A DNA stretch of 64,000 nucleotides from Sphingobacteriales bacterium (GCA_016708305.1 JADJGB010000008.1:310001-374000); one strand, 5' to 3'. Shown: positions 38,663 to 47,428, counted from the first letter of the stretch. The notes: generated by a model not told the origin, from the letters alone. A program made the numbers and translations.

Positions 38663-38873
38663 TGCGCAGCATACAACAAGCGGGATAAAACATTGGTGTT
38701 AAATTGGTTATCTGAGCGCTTTTCACCGCTTCTACTTTGCCTGTAACGTGATAATAAATCGCCCGCAATCCCCCAACGTTTCATACTGCCAGCCGTTGAT
38801 GCGAAATTGCTGGCGTAGAAGCCCTTCTCTTTATTTCTTTCCGGTCATCATGTATTCCAGATTATTTTAGCTA
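38663..38873. other. Non-coding stretch with no clear gene
   Basis: It includes a GC-richer segment around 38670-38790 (GCATACAACAAGCGGGATAAAAC) that differs in composition from its neighbours. A minus-strand frame (MKRWGIAGD...) crosses it, but I cannot assign it. Possibly a recombination or integration scar. Confidence 0.3.
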
Positions 38874-39200
38874 GTGCCTGATAGTGTTGACTATCCAATA
38901 GGCCGCTTTACATTTGGCAAGCTGAATGTATTACAAGGGCGTTTTGTGTATGTATTTCCCGACCTTTCAAAAGACGGTAACACCTTCAAAGAATGGGAAA
39001 CCAAAGCCAAAGAATACGAAAGCCGTTTACCCCGAACATGTTTTATGTTTTCGGACTTACTGGAGCAGTTAGCACCTGAACGGAACAAAAGCGAAGGCAA
39101 CGACCTTGCAGAATATTTAATAAAGCAGGATTGGCGACTATTCAGAAAAGGGAACATTCAGGAACAACAACCACAGCCCAAACCTGAAAAATGTTACTAA
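38874..39200 (+). CDS. Mobile-element primase-like (DUF6371-type) C-terminal fragment
   Basis: From GTG at 38874 the 108 aa read YPIGRFTFGKLNVLQGRFVY, then VFPDLSKDGNTFKEWETKA, FMFSDLLEQLAPERNKSEGNDLAEYL and DWRLFRK. This resembles the Toprim-like C-terminal part of DUF6371 proteins found on integrative and conjugative elements of Bacteroidota. The asparate-rich GNDLAEYLI segment suits a Toprim fold. The expected N-terminal half and zinc finger are absent, so this is a 5'-truncated remnant. A matching short gene of mobile-element origin follows at 39220. Confidence 0.5.
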   Translation: MPDSVDYPIGRFTFGKLNVLQGRFVYVFPDLSKDGNTFKEWETKAKEYESRLPRTCFMFSDLLEQLAPERNKSEGNDLAEYLIKQDWRLFRKGNIQEQQPQPKPEKCY

Positions 39201-39219
39201 AGTTACCCACCAACAAAAC

Positions 39220-39345
39220 ATGATTTTTTCATACGCTGAACCATTGCCAAAAGTTGAGATATTCAAAACCGAACGAATTGAACACCCTAAGGAACAACCC
39301 CAGAACTGGAAGAATGATATTACAGAACTGGAAAATTGCTTTTAA
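39220..39345 (+). CDS. Short N-terminal remnant of a mobile-element protein (DUF6965-like)
   Basis: The 41 aa from ATG at 39220 read IFSYAEPLPKVEIFKTER, IEHPKEQPQNW and KNDITELENCF before the stop. The ending resembles the beginning of DUF6965-type proteins (ELENYF), which often follow DUF6371 genes in Bacteroidota mobile elements. Downstream DNA is the oppositely oriented arsC, overlapping by 26 nt, so the gene seems to have been cut when the ars segment was joined. Tentative. Confidence 0.35.
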   Translation: MIFSYAEPLPKVEIFKTERIEHPKEQPQNWKNDITELENCF

Positions 39346-39745
39346 TAAAATTTCTACAATATTCCTTTATCTGTTGTCCTACTTGCCTAAACTGTTCCTT
39401 AATTTCTTCTTCCGTTCCTGTTGCTTTTGCCGGGTCGGGGAAGTTGTGATGAAATTTCCTGGCTTTGGTCGGAAAATAGGGACATCGTTCTCTGGCATTA
39501 TCACAAACGGTGATTACAAAATCAAAATCAATTTCGTAATATTCGTCAATGTTGTTGGATGTGTGTTTTGAAATATCAATACCGTCTTCCTGCATTGTTT
39601 CAATGGCTTTTTGATTAATACCGTGTGTTTCAACTCCTGCACTATAAACATCGGCTTTGTCCGCGGCGAAGTATTTCAAATAACCTTCTGCTATCTGACT
39701 TCTGCAAGAATTACCTGTGCATAACACTAAAATCTTCTTTTTAAT
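39320..39745 (-). CDS. arsC: Arsenate reductase ArsC (thioredoxin-dependent, LMW-PTPase type)
   Basis: ArsC reduces arsenate to arsenite. The P-loop LCTGNSCRSQIAEGYL (C-x5-R) and the later redox cysteine in TVCDNARERCPYFP show the low-molecular-weight phosphatase type, with FHHNFPDPAKATGTEEE near the end. In frame before the first GTG (39727) lie KKKIL codons of the family's first beta-strand (IKKKILVLCTGN). The only initiation candidate there is ATT at 39743-39745, directly after the arsM stop at 39749-39751. A start at the GTG would delete the first strand. A start codon lost through sequencing error is also possible. Last gene of the arsR-arsM-arsC unit. Confidence 0.9.
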   Translation of the reverse strand: MKKKILVLCTGNSCRSQIAEGYLKYFAADKADVYSAGVETHGINQKAIETMQEDGIDISKHTSNNIDEYYEIDFDFVITVCDNARERCPYFPTKARKFHHNFPDPAKATGTEEEIKEQFRQVGQQIKEYCRNFIKSNFPVL

Positions 39746-39748
39746 TTT

Positions 39749-40588
39749 TTAGCAACAACCTGAATTAGGTTCGCAACAGCTTTTTGCTTTTTCTCCATAG
39801 ACCGTAATGCTGTAAATGATATTCTTTTTAGAATTATAAATTGCAATTTCCTCATCGGTCAAATAATTTTTGAGAATATCATTCGGAACAATGATGGGCT
39901 TTTCTTTTTGAAGTGTAATGTTTGTAAAGCCTGCATCTTTAATTATGTGTAAATAATCTGATTTTTGAATGGCGCTTGCCACACAACCGGCATACATTTC
40001 GGCAGCATTTTTTATTTTTTCGGGCAAATCACCGGTTAGCACAATATCCGAAATACTGAAATGTCCGCCCGGTTTTAAAATGCGAAAGACCTCACTGAAG
40101 GCTTTTGGTTTATCGGGCACAAGGTTCATCACACAATTACTTACCACTACATCGGCAACATTTTCGGTAATTGGAATTTTTTCAATATCGCCCAAACGAA
40201 ATTCAACATTATTGAAATGAAGTTTTTCTGCATTGGCTCTGGCTTTTTCAATCATTGCTTCGGTAAAATCTATTCCGATAACTTTGCCCGAATTGCCTGT
40301 TGCGTGTCTTGTTACGAAACAGTCATTGCCAGCGCCACTACCTAAGTCCACCACAGTATCTCCTTTGTTGATTTTGGCAAATTCAGTAGGCAGTCCGCAA
40401 CCCAACTTTAAGTCCGCATCAGGATTGTAGCCTTCTAAATGTTCGTATTCGTCACTCATAATATTATAAACCTCTGTGCTACAGCCACCACTACCGCAAC
40501 AAGATGAAGCGTTGGTTGCGTTGTCTTGTAAAGCAATTTCGCTATACTTTCGCTTTACCATTTGTTTGATTTCTTCGTTATTGTTCAT
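39749..40588 (-). CDS. arsM: Arsenite methyltransferase ArsM
   Basis: ArsM methylates As(III) with S-adenosylmethionine. The protein has 279 aa. The SAM-binding motif VVDLGSGAGNDCFV, the GIDFTEAMIEKA acidic motif and PGGHFSISDIV are clear. Conserved cysteines for As(III) include NCVMNLVP and EMYAGCVASA; extra Cys pairs occur at SSCCGSGGCS (N-terminus) and SCCEPNSGCC (C-terminus). The gene lies 19 nt after arsR and is followed immediately by arsC. Confidence 0.95.
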   Translation of the reverse strand: MNNNEEIKQMVKRKYSEIALQDNATNASSCCGSGGCSTEVYNIMSDEYEHLEGYNPDADLKLGCGLPTEFAKINKGDTVVDLGSGAGNDCFVTRHATGNSGKVIGIDFTEAMIEKARANAEKLHFNNVEFRLGDIEKIPITENVADVVVSNCVMNLVPDKPKAFSEVFRILKPGGHFSISDIVLTGDLPEKIKNAAEMYAGCVASAIQKSDYLHIIKDAGFTNITLQKEKPIIVPNDILKNYLTDEEIAIYNSKKNIIYSITVYGEKAKSCCEPNSGCC

Positions 40589-40607
40589 TGTATTTTATTT
40601 TAAGTGC

Positions 40608-40940
40608 TTAACAACAATTATTTTTTTGTTTGGTGAGTTTAGTTGAGATATTGGTAAAATAGTTTAGCAATTTGTCAATCATTTTTTCGTCAATGCAGTA
40701 ACAAATGGCATTACCTTCAATATTTCCCTTTATCATTCCTGCATTTTTGAGTTCCTTCAAATGTTGCGAAACGGTGGGCTGCGCAAGAGGCAATTCGTTT
40801 ACAATATCTCCACAAATACAAGCGTTTACTTTTAGTAAATATTCAATGATGGCCACTCTTGCAGGATGCCCCAATGCCTTTGCCAAAGCGGCAATTTGGT
40901 TTTGCTTATTCGTAAAATGTTCTGTTTTCGTTGTGCCCAT
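40608..40940 (-). CDS. arsR: ArsR family metalloregulator
   Basis: The protein has 110 aa. The winged-helix core has LPLAQPTVSQHLKELKNAGMI as recognition helix region and NACICGDIV with two cysteines at the start of the helix; a Cys pair also ends the protein (NNCC). Such Cys sites in ArsR relatives bind As(III) and release DNA. The gene is first in the arsR-arsM-arsC unit, and the product probably represses its own operon from the region right of 40940. Confidence 0.93.
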   Translation of the reverse strand: MGTTKTEHFTNKQNQIAALAKALGHPARVAIIEYLLKVNACICGDIVNELPLAQPTVSQHLKELKNAGMIKGNIEGNAICYCIDEKMIDKLLNYFTNISTKLTKQKNNCC

Positions 40941-41334
40941 TATAGAAGTCTATTTGTATATTGCAATATTATGATAAAGATTTTATTCTTATAAATTTTA
41001 TTGAGAAATTGGAATAATTAATTTTAGTCGCATCGTTGTAACAGAGCGTATTTTCCACCTTTTACTCGATAAAAAAGTGGAACCAAAAATCAAGGTCGGA
41101 AAAAAATTTGCTAAAAATATTTGTTTTTAAGCACAGATCGTTTCGCAGTGAAGCGGAGAAGTCTTTTTGTTCTGGAAACGAGGAGATTTCTCACTCCGCT
41201 GCGCTTCGTTCGGAATGACAGGAAAGAAGTACTCCGTTAGAAGTGACCAAATGAACAATTATTTTCTTAACGCAATTTTTTTAGGCCCGTCCAAACGGGA
41301 CAACCGAAATGCGGCTAATGTTAATTATTCTGTT
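40941..41334. other. Intergenic stretch upstream of arsR
   Basis: It is AT-rich next to arsR (the ars promoter/operator should lie here) and holds no gene. From 41183 to 41222 there is a GC-richer segment listed separately as a repeat candidate. Confidence 0.4.
41183..41222. repeat. Possible dispersed intergenic repeat
   Basis: GAGATTTCTCACTCCGCTGC followed by GCTTCGTTCGGAATGACAGG resembles, from memory, a short motif that occurs scattered between genes in many bacterial genomes. Only one copy is in the window, so the repeat nature cannot be shown here. Confidence 0.3.
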
Positions 41335-41724
41335 TTATAAATTGGCCAGTATTTTCTGCTGCACATCTTTTAACTCCTCAGGAGTTACTTTAAGTTTTTC
41401 TTGCACAAAATTAAGGTCATTGGCATTATTCAGTGGTATGAGGTGTATATGAGCATGAGGCACTTCGATGCCTACCACGCTGATGCCGCAACGGTTGCAA
41501 TCAAAACTCTTTTCAATAGCCCTTGCTATGGGTTTGGCAAATACCAGCATTTCTGCCAGGTATTCATCCGGCAAATCAAAAAGATTGTCCACTTCAATTT
41601 TGGGAATGACCAAGGTGTGCCCCATCCTCAATGGAAAAATATCCAAAAAAGCATAAAATTTATCGTTTTCAGCTATTTTGTATGAATGAATCTCACCTGC
41701 TATAATTTTTGAGAAAATAGTCAT
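41335..41724 (-). CDS. HIT family nucleotide-binding protein
   Basis: From the ATG at 41724 (MTIFSKIIAGEI) the protein has 129 aa; an upstream in-frame TTG adds only two residues. The HIT motif is VPHAHIHLIPL near residue 100, and the N-terminal GEIHSYKIAENDKFYAFLDIFP is typical of HINT/HIT hydrolases. They cleave phosphoramidates or dinucleoside polyphosphates. It is located downstream of prfA on the same strand, ~115 nt away. Confidence 0.92.
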   Translation of the reverse strand: MTIFSKIIAGEIHSYKIAENDKFYAFLDIFPLRMGHTLVIPKIEVDNLFDLPDEYLAEMLVFAKPIARAIEKSFDCNRCGISVVGIEVPHAHIHLIPLNNANDLNFVQEKLKVTPEELKDVQQKILANL

Positions 41725-41841
41725 ATTCAAATTTTTAAATCAATTTAATAATTACACTGCTTTTTCTTTGTAAGAATAGAAATATCACCCTCACAGAAAG
41801 AAACTACTTTATTAATCTTTTATCTGTAAAGCCGGCTTTTA

Positions 41842-42906
41842 CTATTCCTGCTTTGTGAGTTTTTCTGAGTTTTCGGCAAACTGTAATTTATCAATAAATT
41901 CCTGAATATCGCCATTGACGAAGGCATCTAAGTTGTACGATGTGAGGTTAATCCGATGATCAGTTACCCTGCCCTGCGGCCAGTTGTAGGTTCTTATTTT
42001 TGCGCTGCGGTCGCCACTGCTCACCATACTTTTTCGCTGGCGTGCTATTTCTTCTTCCTGCTTACGCACCTGTTCTTCATACAGTTTGGTGCGCATCATA
42101 CCCATTGCCTTTTCACGGTTACCAAGTTGAGTGCGTTCGGTTTGGCAAATGACCACTGTTCCTGTAGGAATGTGTGTAAGCATCACCTTAGTTTCCACTT
42201 TGTTTACATTTTGCCCTCCGGCACCACCGCTTCGTGAGGTTTCCATCTTCACATCACTTTCTCTGAGGTCAAAATCTATCTCGTCAGCCTCCGGCATTAC
42301 TGCCACAGTAGCTGCCGAAGTATGCACTCGCCCCTGTGTTTCGGTATTAGGCACTCTTTGCACCCGATGTACGCCGCTTTCAAATTTTAGTGTTCCATAC
42401 ACGTCATCGCCCATCACTTCTAATTGAACTTCTTTGTATCCGCCCACTGTTCCTTCATTTTCGCTGAGGATAGCTGTTTTGAAACCTTTCTTCTCACAAT
42501 ATTTAATATACATGCGCAGCAAGTCGCCTGCAAATAGGCTTGCTTCATCGCCTCCGGTTCCTGCCCGAATTTCAAGAATCACATCCTTTTCATCCTGGGG
42601 GTCTTTGGGTATCAGCAATTGCCGGATATGTGTTTCCAGTTCTTCCTTGCGTTCTTCCAGCAGTGGCGCCTCTTCTTTTGCCATTTCTCTAAGCTCTTCG
42701 TCATTATCATTCAGCGCTTCTTTATTAAACTCCTGGTCGCTTAAAAGTTTTTTATATTCTTCATAAGCTACCACAATTTTTTCAAGGCTACGATATTCTT
42801 TACCGGTTGCAGCAAATTTTTTATTGTCTCCCACAATTTCAGGATTGGTAAGCGCCACTCCCAGTTGGTCATATCTGGCTTTTATAGCCTCTAATTTATC
42901 TAACAT
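41842..42906 (-). CDS. prfA: Peptide chain release factor 1
   Basis: RF1 recognises UAA and UAG and triggers peptidyl-tRNA hydrolysis. The protein has 354 aa. The GGQ loop is in TSRSGGAGGQNVNKVET. The codon-recognition tripeptide lies in the region PNTETQGRVHTSAATV; the family has P-A-T or P-V-T there, and the exact residue cannot be assigned from memory of this subgroup. The acidic N-terminal coiled-coil region and the C-terminal helix are complete. Uninterrupted. Confidence 0.95.
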   Translation of the reverse strand: MLDKLEAIKARYDQLGVALTNPEIVGDNKKFAATGKEYRSLEKIVVAYEEYKKLLSDQEFNKEALNDNDEELREMAKEEAPLLEERKEELETHIRQLLIPKDPQDEKDVILEIRAGTGGDEASLFAGDLLRMYIKYCEKKGFKTAILSENEGTVGGYKEVQLEVMGDDVYGTLKFESGVHRVQRVPNTETQGRVHTSAATVAVMPEADEIDFDLRESDVKMETSRSGGAGGQNVNKVETKVMLTHIPTGTVVICQTERTQLGNREKAMGMMRTKLYEEQVRKQEEEIARQRKSMVSSGDRSAKIRTYNWPQGRVTDHRINLTSYNLDAFVNGDIQEFIDKLQFAENSEKLTKQE

Positions 42907-43211
42907 TTCAACAGATTGTTTATGTGTTTTTAGGGCAGCAAAGGTAAATTATTTTGCCGGATGCGTTTTAATAAATTAGTAGAAGAATTCAATTTCGGAA
43001 AAATCAGGCTAAAAAAACAGAATAAAAAAAAATATATCGTTGTAAGTTGAATATCAATAAACTACACTTGGTAAAATAATATATAAATACCGTCGTACAA
43101 TATGATCTTTTTATAAAATATTATTTTTTTTATAAAAATCGTTTTCATAATTTCGTAAAGGCATTTAATTAACAACAAAAAAATTTATTCATTTTAATAA
43201 AATAAAGAACA
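42907..43211. other. AT-rich intergenic region between prfA and a lipoprotein gene
   Basis: This 305-nt divergent gap contains several runs of A and T and no gene. It must carry the two start regions. I see no clear TAnnTTTG promoter. Confidence 0.35.
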
Positions 43212-43745
43212 ATGAAGAAAAATATTTTCATTCTTTTGTTAATAGCTGTTTCGCTTTTTGCCTGCCAAAAGAGCACTGACAGCGTTTTATCAAGCAAAGA
43301 AGAAACGCTGACCAAAAGCGCCTGGGTAGCCGAGTCGGCGGGGGTGAAACAACAGTTGAGTTTCAACAGCGACAAATCATTCAAGTTTGGCGCTGCAGTT
43401 TCAGGTGTTTTTGGCGCTTACAAATTCAATTTTGCAGTAAATGTTTCCGGCAACTGGATATTGCAGGAGGATAACGTTTTCATCAGCAATCTTAAAATTG
43501 AAGTATTGAATAACGGAACACCCGTTACCAACCTAAAAAGCGCTAATGGCCTGTCGTCAGACGTGAATAATGTTGTTGCCGGGCTATTAAAACAATACAA
43601 CAAATACATTGAAATAGATGCTAATGGCAATATAAAATTGTCAAATGATGCAGCCAATAAATTTGTGTGGGCAATAGACAGGATTAATGATGGCAAACTG
43701 GTTATTACCATAGCCGATAAGAAAATAGAATTTAAACGAGCATAA
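43212..43745 (+). CDS. Putative lipoprotein, lipocalin-like
   Basis: The protein has 177 aa. It has a lipobox (AVSLFAC-QKS). The mature part is rich in beta-strand patterns (AWVAESAGVKQQLSFNSDKSF, NWILQEDNVFISNLKIEVLN) similar to lipocalin-like lipoproteins of Bacteroidota. A firm family cannot be named. It is a monocistronic gene ended by the hairpin at 43758-43790. Confidence 0.6.
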   Translation: MKKNIFILLLIAVSLFACQKSTDSVLSSKEETLTKSAWVAESAGVKQQLSFNSDKSFKFGAAVSGVFGAYKFNFAVNVSGNWILQEDNVFISNLKIEVLNNGTPVTNLKSANGLSSDVNNVVAGLLKQYNKYIEIDANGNIKLSNDAANKFVWAIDRINDGKLVITIADKKIEFKRA

Positions 43746-43757
43746 AAAAAATGAATA

Positions 43758-43790
43758 TAAAAAAAGCTGTCTCATCGAACAGCTTTTTTT
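43758..43790. terminator. Bidirectional hairpin terminator
   Basis: AAAAAGCTGT (43761-43770) pairs with ACAGCTTTTT (43779-43788) with A and T runs on the two sides. It separates the convergent lipoprotein gene and the deoxyhypusine-synthase-like gene. Confidence 0.85.
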
Positions 43791-43808
43791 ATGAGTACCC
43801 CAAAATAT

Positions 43809-44783
43809 TTACCACCCCAGTATCCATGCAAAAATGAGCGGGGCTACAATGGTAGCATCGCTTTCCACAATGAATTTAGGGGTATTGATGTCAAGTTTAC
43901 CCCAAGTAATTTTTTCGTTTGGAACAGCCCCTGAGTAAGAACCGTAAGAAGTAGTGCTGTCGCTTATCTGACAGAAGTAGCTCCAGAAGGGAACATCATG
44001 CCACTCCAGATCCTGATACATCATGGGCACCACGCATATAGGAAAATCTCCGGCTATACCGCCGCCAATCTGAAAAAATCCTACACCTTTACCACCACTG
44101 TTGGCTCGGTACCATTCTGTAAGAAACATCATGTATTCGATACCGCTTTTTACGGTGCTGGTTTTCAGTTCACCCTTAATACAATAACTTGTAAAAATAT
44201 TTCCGGTGGTACTGTCTTCCCAGCCCGGAACAATGATGGGAATATTTTTTTCGGCAGCCGCAATAATCCAACTGTCTTTGGGGGCTATTTCATAATACTG
44301 TTCCAAATCTCCACTCAGAACCGTTTTAAACAAAAACTCATGCGGAAAATATCTTTCACCTTTGGCCTCTGCATCTTTCCATTGTTTTACTAAATGTTTT
44401 TGCAGGCGGCGAAAAGCCTCTTCTTCGGGAATACAGGTATCTGTTACTCTATTGTAATGATTTTCAAGCAGTTCCCATTCTTCCTGCGGCGTAAGGTCGC
44501 GATAGTTGGGAACTCTTTTGTAATGCTTATGCGCCACTAAGTTCATCACATCTTCTTCTAAGTTGGCTCCTGTACAGGAGATAATTTGTACTTTATCCTG
44601 ACGAATCATTTCGGCAAGCGAAATGCCCAGTTCTGCCGTACTCATAGCGCCGGCAAGCGTTACCATCATTTTTCCTCCCTCGAGCAAATGAGCTTCATAA
44701 CCCTTTGCGGCATCCATCAGCGCCGCTGCATTAAAATGGCGGTAATGATGTTCAATAAATTTGGAAACAGGTCCTTTTTGCAT
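43809..44783 (-). CDS. Deoxyhypusine synthase-like protein
   Basis: The protein has 324 aa. Family motifs include the NAD-binding block LAGAMSTAELGISLAEMI, SCTGANLEEDVMNL, VPGWEDSTTGN and ANSGGKGVGFFQIGGGIAGDFP. The C-terminal AVPNEKITWGKLD carries the Lys equivalent to the catalytic Lys of deoxyhypusine synthase. Bacteria lack eIF5A, so bacterial members are thought to act on polyamines (for example homospermidine-type synthesis) or remain unassigned. No polyamine gene is adjacent. Uninterrupted and monocistronic. Confidence 0.85.
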   Translation of the reverse strand: MQKGPVSKFIEHHYRHFNAAALMDAAKGYEAHLLEGGKMMVTLAGAMSTAELGISLAEMIRQDKVQIISCTGANLEEDVMNLVAHKHYKRVPNYRDLTPQEEWELLENHYNRVTDTCIPEEEAFRRLQKHLVKQWKDAEAKGERYFPHEFLFKTVLSGDLEQYYEIAPKDSWIIAAAEKNIPIIVPGWEDSTTGNIFTSYCIKGELKTSTVKSGIEYMMFLTEWYRANSGGKGVGFFQIGGGIAGDFPICVVPMMYQDLEWHDVPFWSYFCQISDSTTSYGSYSGAVPNEKITWGKLDINTPKFIVESDATIVAPLIFAWILGW

Positions 44784-44976
44784 ATTTAATCTAAGTTTAA
44801 ACGAATACTATTATCATGCATTGCCCAAGGCATTGCGAAGCGCAAAAATACTTAACTGTTCCTTAGAAGTACTGCTAAAAATATAAAACTTAAAAATCAG
44901 GCATTAATATCAGATGAAAGAATGGATAGTGAACGAATTTGCAATATTTTTGTTTTCTTTTTTAATCTGCCTGATT

Positions 44977-46257
44977 ATGAAGTATGGGCTTCTGTTTGTT
45001 CTCCTTTTATCGTTTTTCTGCTCCCCGGCTCAGGATGTAAGCGGTATATGGATGGGTACGATAAATATTGGAGAAGGCAAATCGCGGGTGGTAGTTGTTA
45101 TTCAAAAAGACAAGGCAGCTTACAGGAGTTTTACAGAAATGCCGGAGTTTATCACTATTGGCCGAAAAGTTCCCTTTGATGCAGTTGAGATTGACAGTAA
45201 CCGGGTTCATTTAAACCTCATACACAGAATATTTATTGATGGTTCAATTATTGACGACTCAACAATTGAAGCAAGATTCAGAAGTCATCAGCCTGAATTT
45301 GACGAACAGTTTCTGTTGAAGAAAACCAATCAATACCCCAATCTCAATCGGCCTCAGACGCCGCAGCCACCTTATAATTATGAAAGTATTGATATAAATT
45401 ACTATGATTCAATAACCCGTTTGAATTACGGAGGCACTTTGACTGTTCCCAAAAACTTATCGAACGAAGTTAAATACCCTGCCATCGTTCTTCTTTCGGG
45501 CAGCGAACCCGATGACAGAGACAATACCTTTGGCGCACACAAACTATTTAAAGTATTGGCAGATTATCTTACTAATCAGGGGTTTGCAGTGTTAAGAACC
45601 GATGACAGAGGTGTTGGAGACACAGAAGGTGATTTTAAAAAAGCTACTTTCACTGACCTTGTGGAGGATGCAGCGGCTGCAGTAAGGTTTCTGAAAACGA
45701 GACCGGAAGTAGATACCACCAAAATCGGTTTACTGGGACATAGTGAAGGAGGATTAGTGGCTCCGGCGCTGGCTGCAGGAGATAAAACAATCAAGTTTTT
45801 GGTTTTGATGGCAGCGCCTGCCATCCGTTATAAAGAAATAATCGCTCAACAGTTAAAAAATGATAAAATCAGTGGCGTTACTGCTGCAACAACCGATTCG
45901 GCTTTTTTGAATAATTTAGCAGAAGGGATTATGACGAGTACCGTGGGTTTCCGATCATTATCAGATTATGAACCTGGCGCCGCGCTTGCGAAACTCAAAA
46001 TACCGGTTCTGGCGCTTAATGGCGACAAGGATTTGCAGGTAGAGGCACAGCAGAACATTCCCGTGATAGAAAGCAGTCTCAAAAAGGCCGGGAATAAATA
46101 TTTTAAAACAATGATACTGAAAGAGTTAAATCATACTTTTCAAACCTGCATCCGGTGTACCTATAATGAAGCGCCGTTTCTGGAGCAGACAATTTCGCCT
46201 GAGGCGCTTAATATTATTGGGGAGTGGTTAAATAACAGTGTTAATAAAAAGAAATGA
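44977..46257 (+). CDS. Secreted alpha/beta hydrolase
   Basis: With the ATG at 44977 the protein has 426 aa and a Sec signal (SFFCSPAQ); the earlier in-frame ATG at 44914 would prefix a second hydrophobic stretch. Residues ~20-120 form a small beta-domain (GIWMGTINIGEGKSRVVVVI). The hydrolase core has LLSGSEPDDRDN, the nucleophile elbow LLGHSEGG, the Asp region ALNGDKDLQV and His in LKELNHTFQ. It resembles bacterial acyl-esterase or dienelactone-hydrolase-like enzymes; substrate unknown. It overlaps the next gene by 4 nt (ATGA), so they are coupled. Confidence 0.82.
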   Translation: MKYGLLFVLLLSFFCSPAQDVSGIWMGTINIGEGKSRVVVVIQKDKAAYRSFTEMPEFITIGRKVPFDAVEIDSNRVHLNLIHRIFIDGSIIDDSTIEARFRSHQPEFDEQFLLKKTNQYPNLNRPQTPQPPYNYESIDINYYDSITRLNYGGTLTVPKNLSNEVKYPAIVLLSGSEPDDRDNTFGAHKLFKVLADYLTNQGFAVLRTDDRGVGDTEGDFKKATFTDLVEDAAAAVRFLKTRPEVDTTKIGLLGHSEGGLVAPALAAGDKTIKFLVLMAAPAIRYKEIIAQQLKNDKISGVTAATTDSAFLNNLAEGIMTSTVGFRSLSDYEPGAALAKLKIPVLALNGDKDLQVEAQQNIPVIESSLKKAGNKYFKTMILKELNHTFQTCIRCTYNEAPFLEQTISPEALNIIGEWLNNSVNKKK

Positions 46258-46850
46258 ATTATCTCGCTCATGCATATCTGTCTTTTGGCCACCAGGAAAT
46301 TCTGACGGGCAATATGATCAGCGATTTTGTGAAGGGCAGGCAACAGTATGATTACCCGCCACTGATTCATAAAGGGATCATTCTGCATCGGCATATTGAT
46401 ACTTTTACCGACAATCATGGAGCAATAGCTGAGGCAAAAGAAGTTTTTAGAAAAGAATATCGTCTATATTGTGGGGCTTTTGTGGATGTGGCATTTGATT
46501 ATTTTCTGGCAAACGATGAAAATGAGTTTACCGACAAAAGTCTTTTTGATTTTTCGCTTCAAGCTTATCGGAGTTTGGCTAAATTTGAAGAAATAATGCC
46601 CGAACGGTTCAGAAAGATGCTCTTTTATATGCGTTCGCAAAACTGGTTGTATAACTATTTGACTCATTATGGCATACACCAGAGTTTTGGCGGGTTGGTT
46701 AGGCGTTCAAAATACTTAGAGAGCAGTGAGCCTGCCATCAAGATATTTGAGGAGCATTTTGAATTTTTAAACCGGTGTTATAATAGGTTTTGGAAAGAAC
46801 TAAAGCCATTTGCCAAAAATAAATTCAATGAATTATTGAACGAAAAATGA
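46254..46850 (+). CDS. acpH: Acyl carrier protein phosphodiesterase (AcpH-like)
   Basis: AcpH removes the 4'-phosphopantetheine group from acyl carrier protein. The protein has 198 aa. Family features are the start MNYLAHAYLSFG, GNMISDFVKG, the metal-binding GIILHRHIDTFTD and FVDVAFDYFLAND. It overlaps the upstream hydrolase by 4 nt and the next gene by 4 nt, so this is a tightly packed operon 44977-48067. Confidence 0.88.
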   Translation: MNYLAHAYLSFGHQEILTGNMISDFVKGRQQYDYPPLIHKGIILHRHIDTFTDNHGAIAEAKEVFRKEYRLYCGAFVDVAFDYFLANDENEFTDKSLFDFSLQAYRSLAKFEEIMPERFRKMLFYMRSQNWLYNYLTHYGIHQSFGGLVRRSKYLESSEPAIKIFEEHFEFLNRCYNRFWKELKPFAKNKFNELLNEK

Positions 46851-46855
46851 AAATT

Positions 46856-47416
46856 ATGAAAAAGATAATACTACTTGCCGCAACAATAATTTTGGGTTCA
46901 CAAACTTTATTGGCACAGTTTTCTGTTCCGGTGGATAAGTCGCCGCCGGATGTATCTTATTATCCGGTAAACTATCCTTCGATGAAATTAAGAGGAACCA
47001 AAGAAGTACCGGTTATGCGCGTTTTTTACAGCAGGCCTTACAAAAACGGAAGAGAACTTTTTGGAACAAACTTTGTGCCTTTTGGTAAAGTATGGAGGTT
47101 AGGCGCCAATGAAGCTACGGAAATAGATTTCTTTACGGATGTCACTGTGAATGGTAAAAAGATTGACAAAGGCAGATACACGCTCTATTGCATCCCTCAG
47201 GAAAACGAATGGACTTTTATCATAAGCAGGGAAACCGATATCTGGGGTTCTTTCAAATATGACGAGGCGAAAGACGTGGTAAGGGTTTCCGTACCGGAGA
47301 AGGAGGTAAAAGAACCGATTGAATCCTTAACCATTACTTTTGAAAAAACGGCCTCCGGCGCCAATCTACTGGCCGGATGGGATAAGAAAACTGCTTCTTT
47401 TCCTGTTAATTTTTAA
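46856..47416 (+). CDS. DUF2911 domain protein (secreted)
   Basis: The start at 46856 (MKKIILLAATIILG) gives 186 aa and a clean Sec signal ending in TLLAQ; an ATG at 46847 lies within the upstream gene. The DUF2911 core is MRVFYSRPYKNGRELFG, FGKVWRLGANEATEIDFF and DKGRYTLYCIPQ. These proteins are periplasmic and small; function is not known. The next gene is a lipoprotein paralog, so the two were produced by tandem duplication. Confidence 0.85.
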   Translation: MKKIILLAATIILGSQTLLAQFSVPVDKSPPDVSYYPVNYPSMKLRGTKEVPVMRVFYSRPYKNGRELFGTNFVPFGKVWRLGANEATEIDFFTDVTVNGKKIDKGRYTLYCIPQENEWTFIISRETDIWGSFKYDEAKDVVRVSVPEKEVKEPIESLTITFEKTASGANLLAGWDKKTASFPVNF

Positions 47417-47428
47417 TATGATAACTAA

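Noticed and set aside
38572..38784. Minus-strand open frame beginning MKRWGIAGD
   Set aside because: It overlaps the DUF3795 remnant, and I could not assign any family or support coding.
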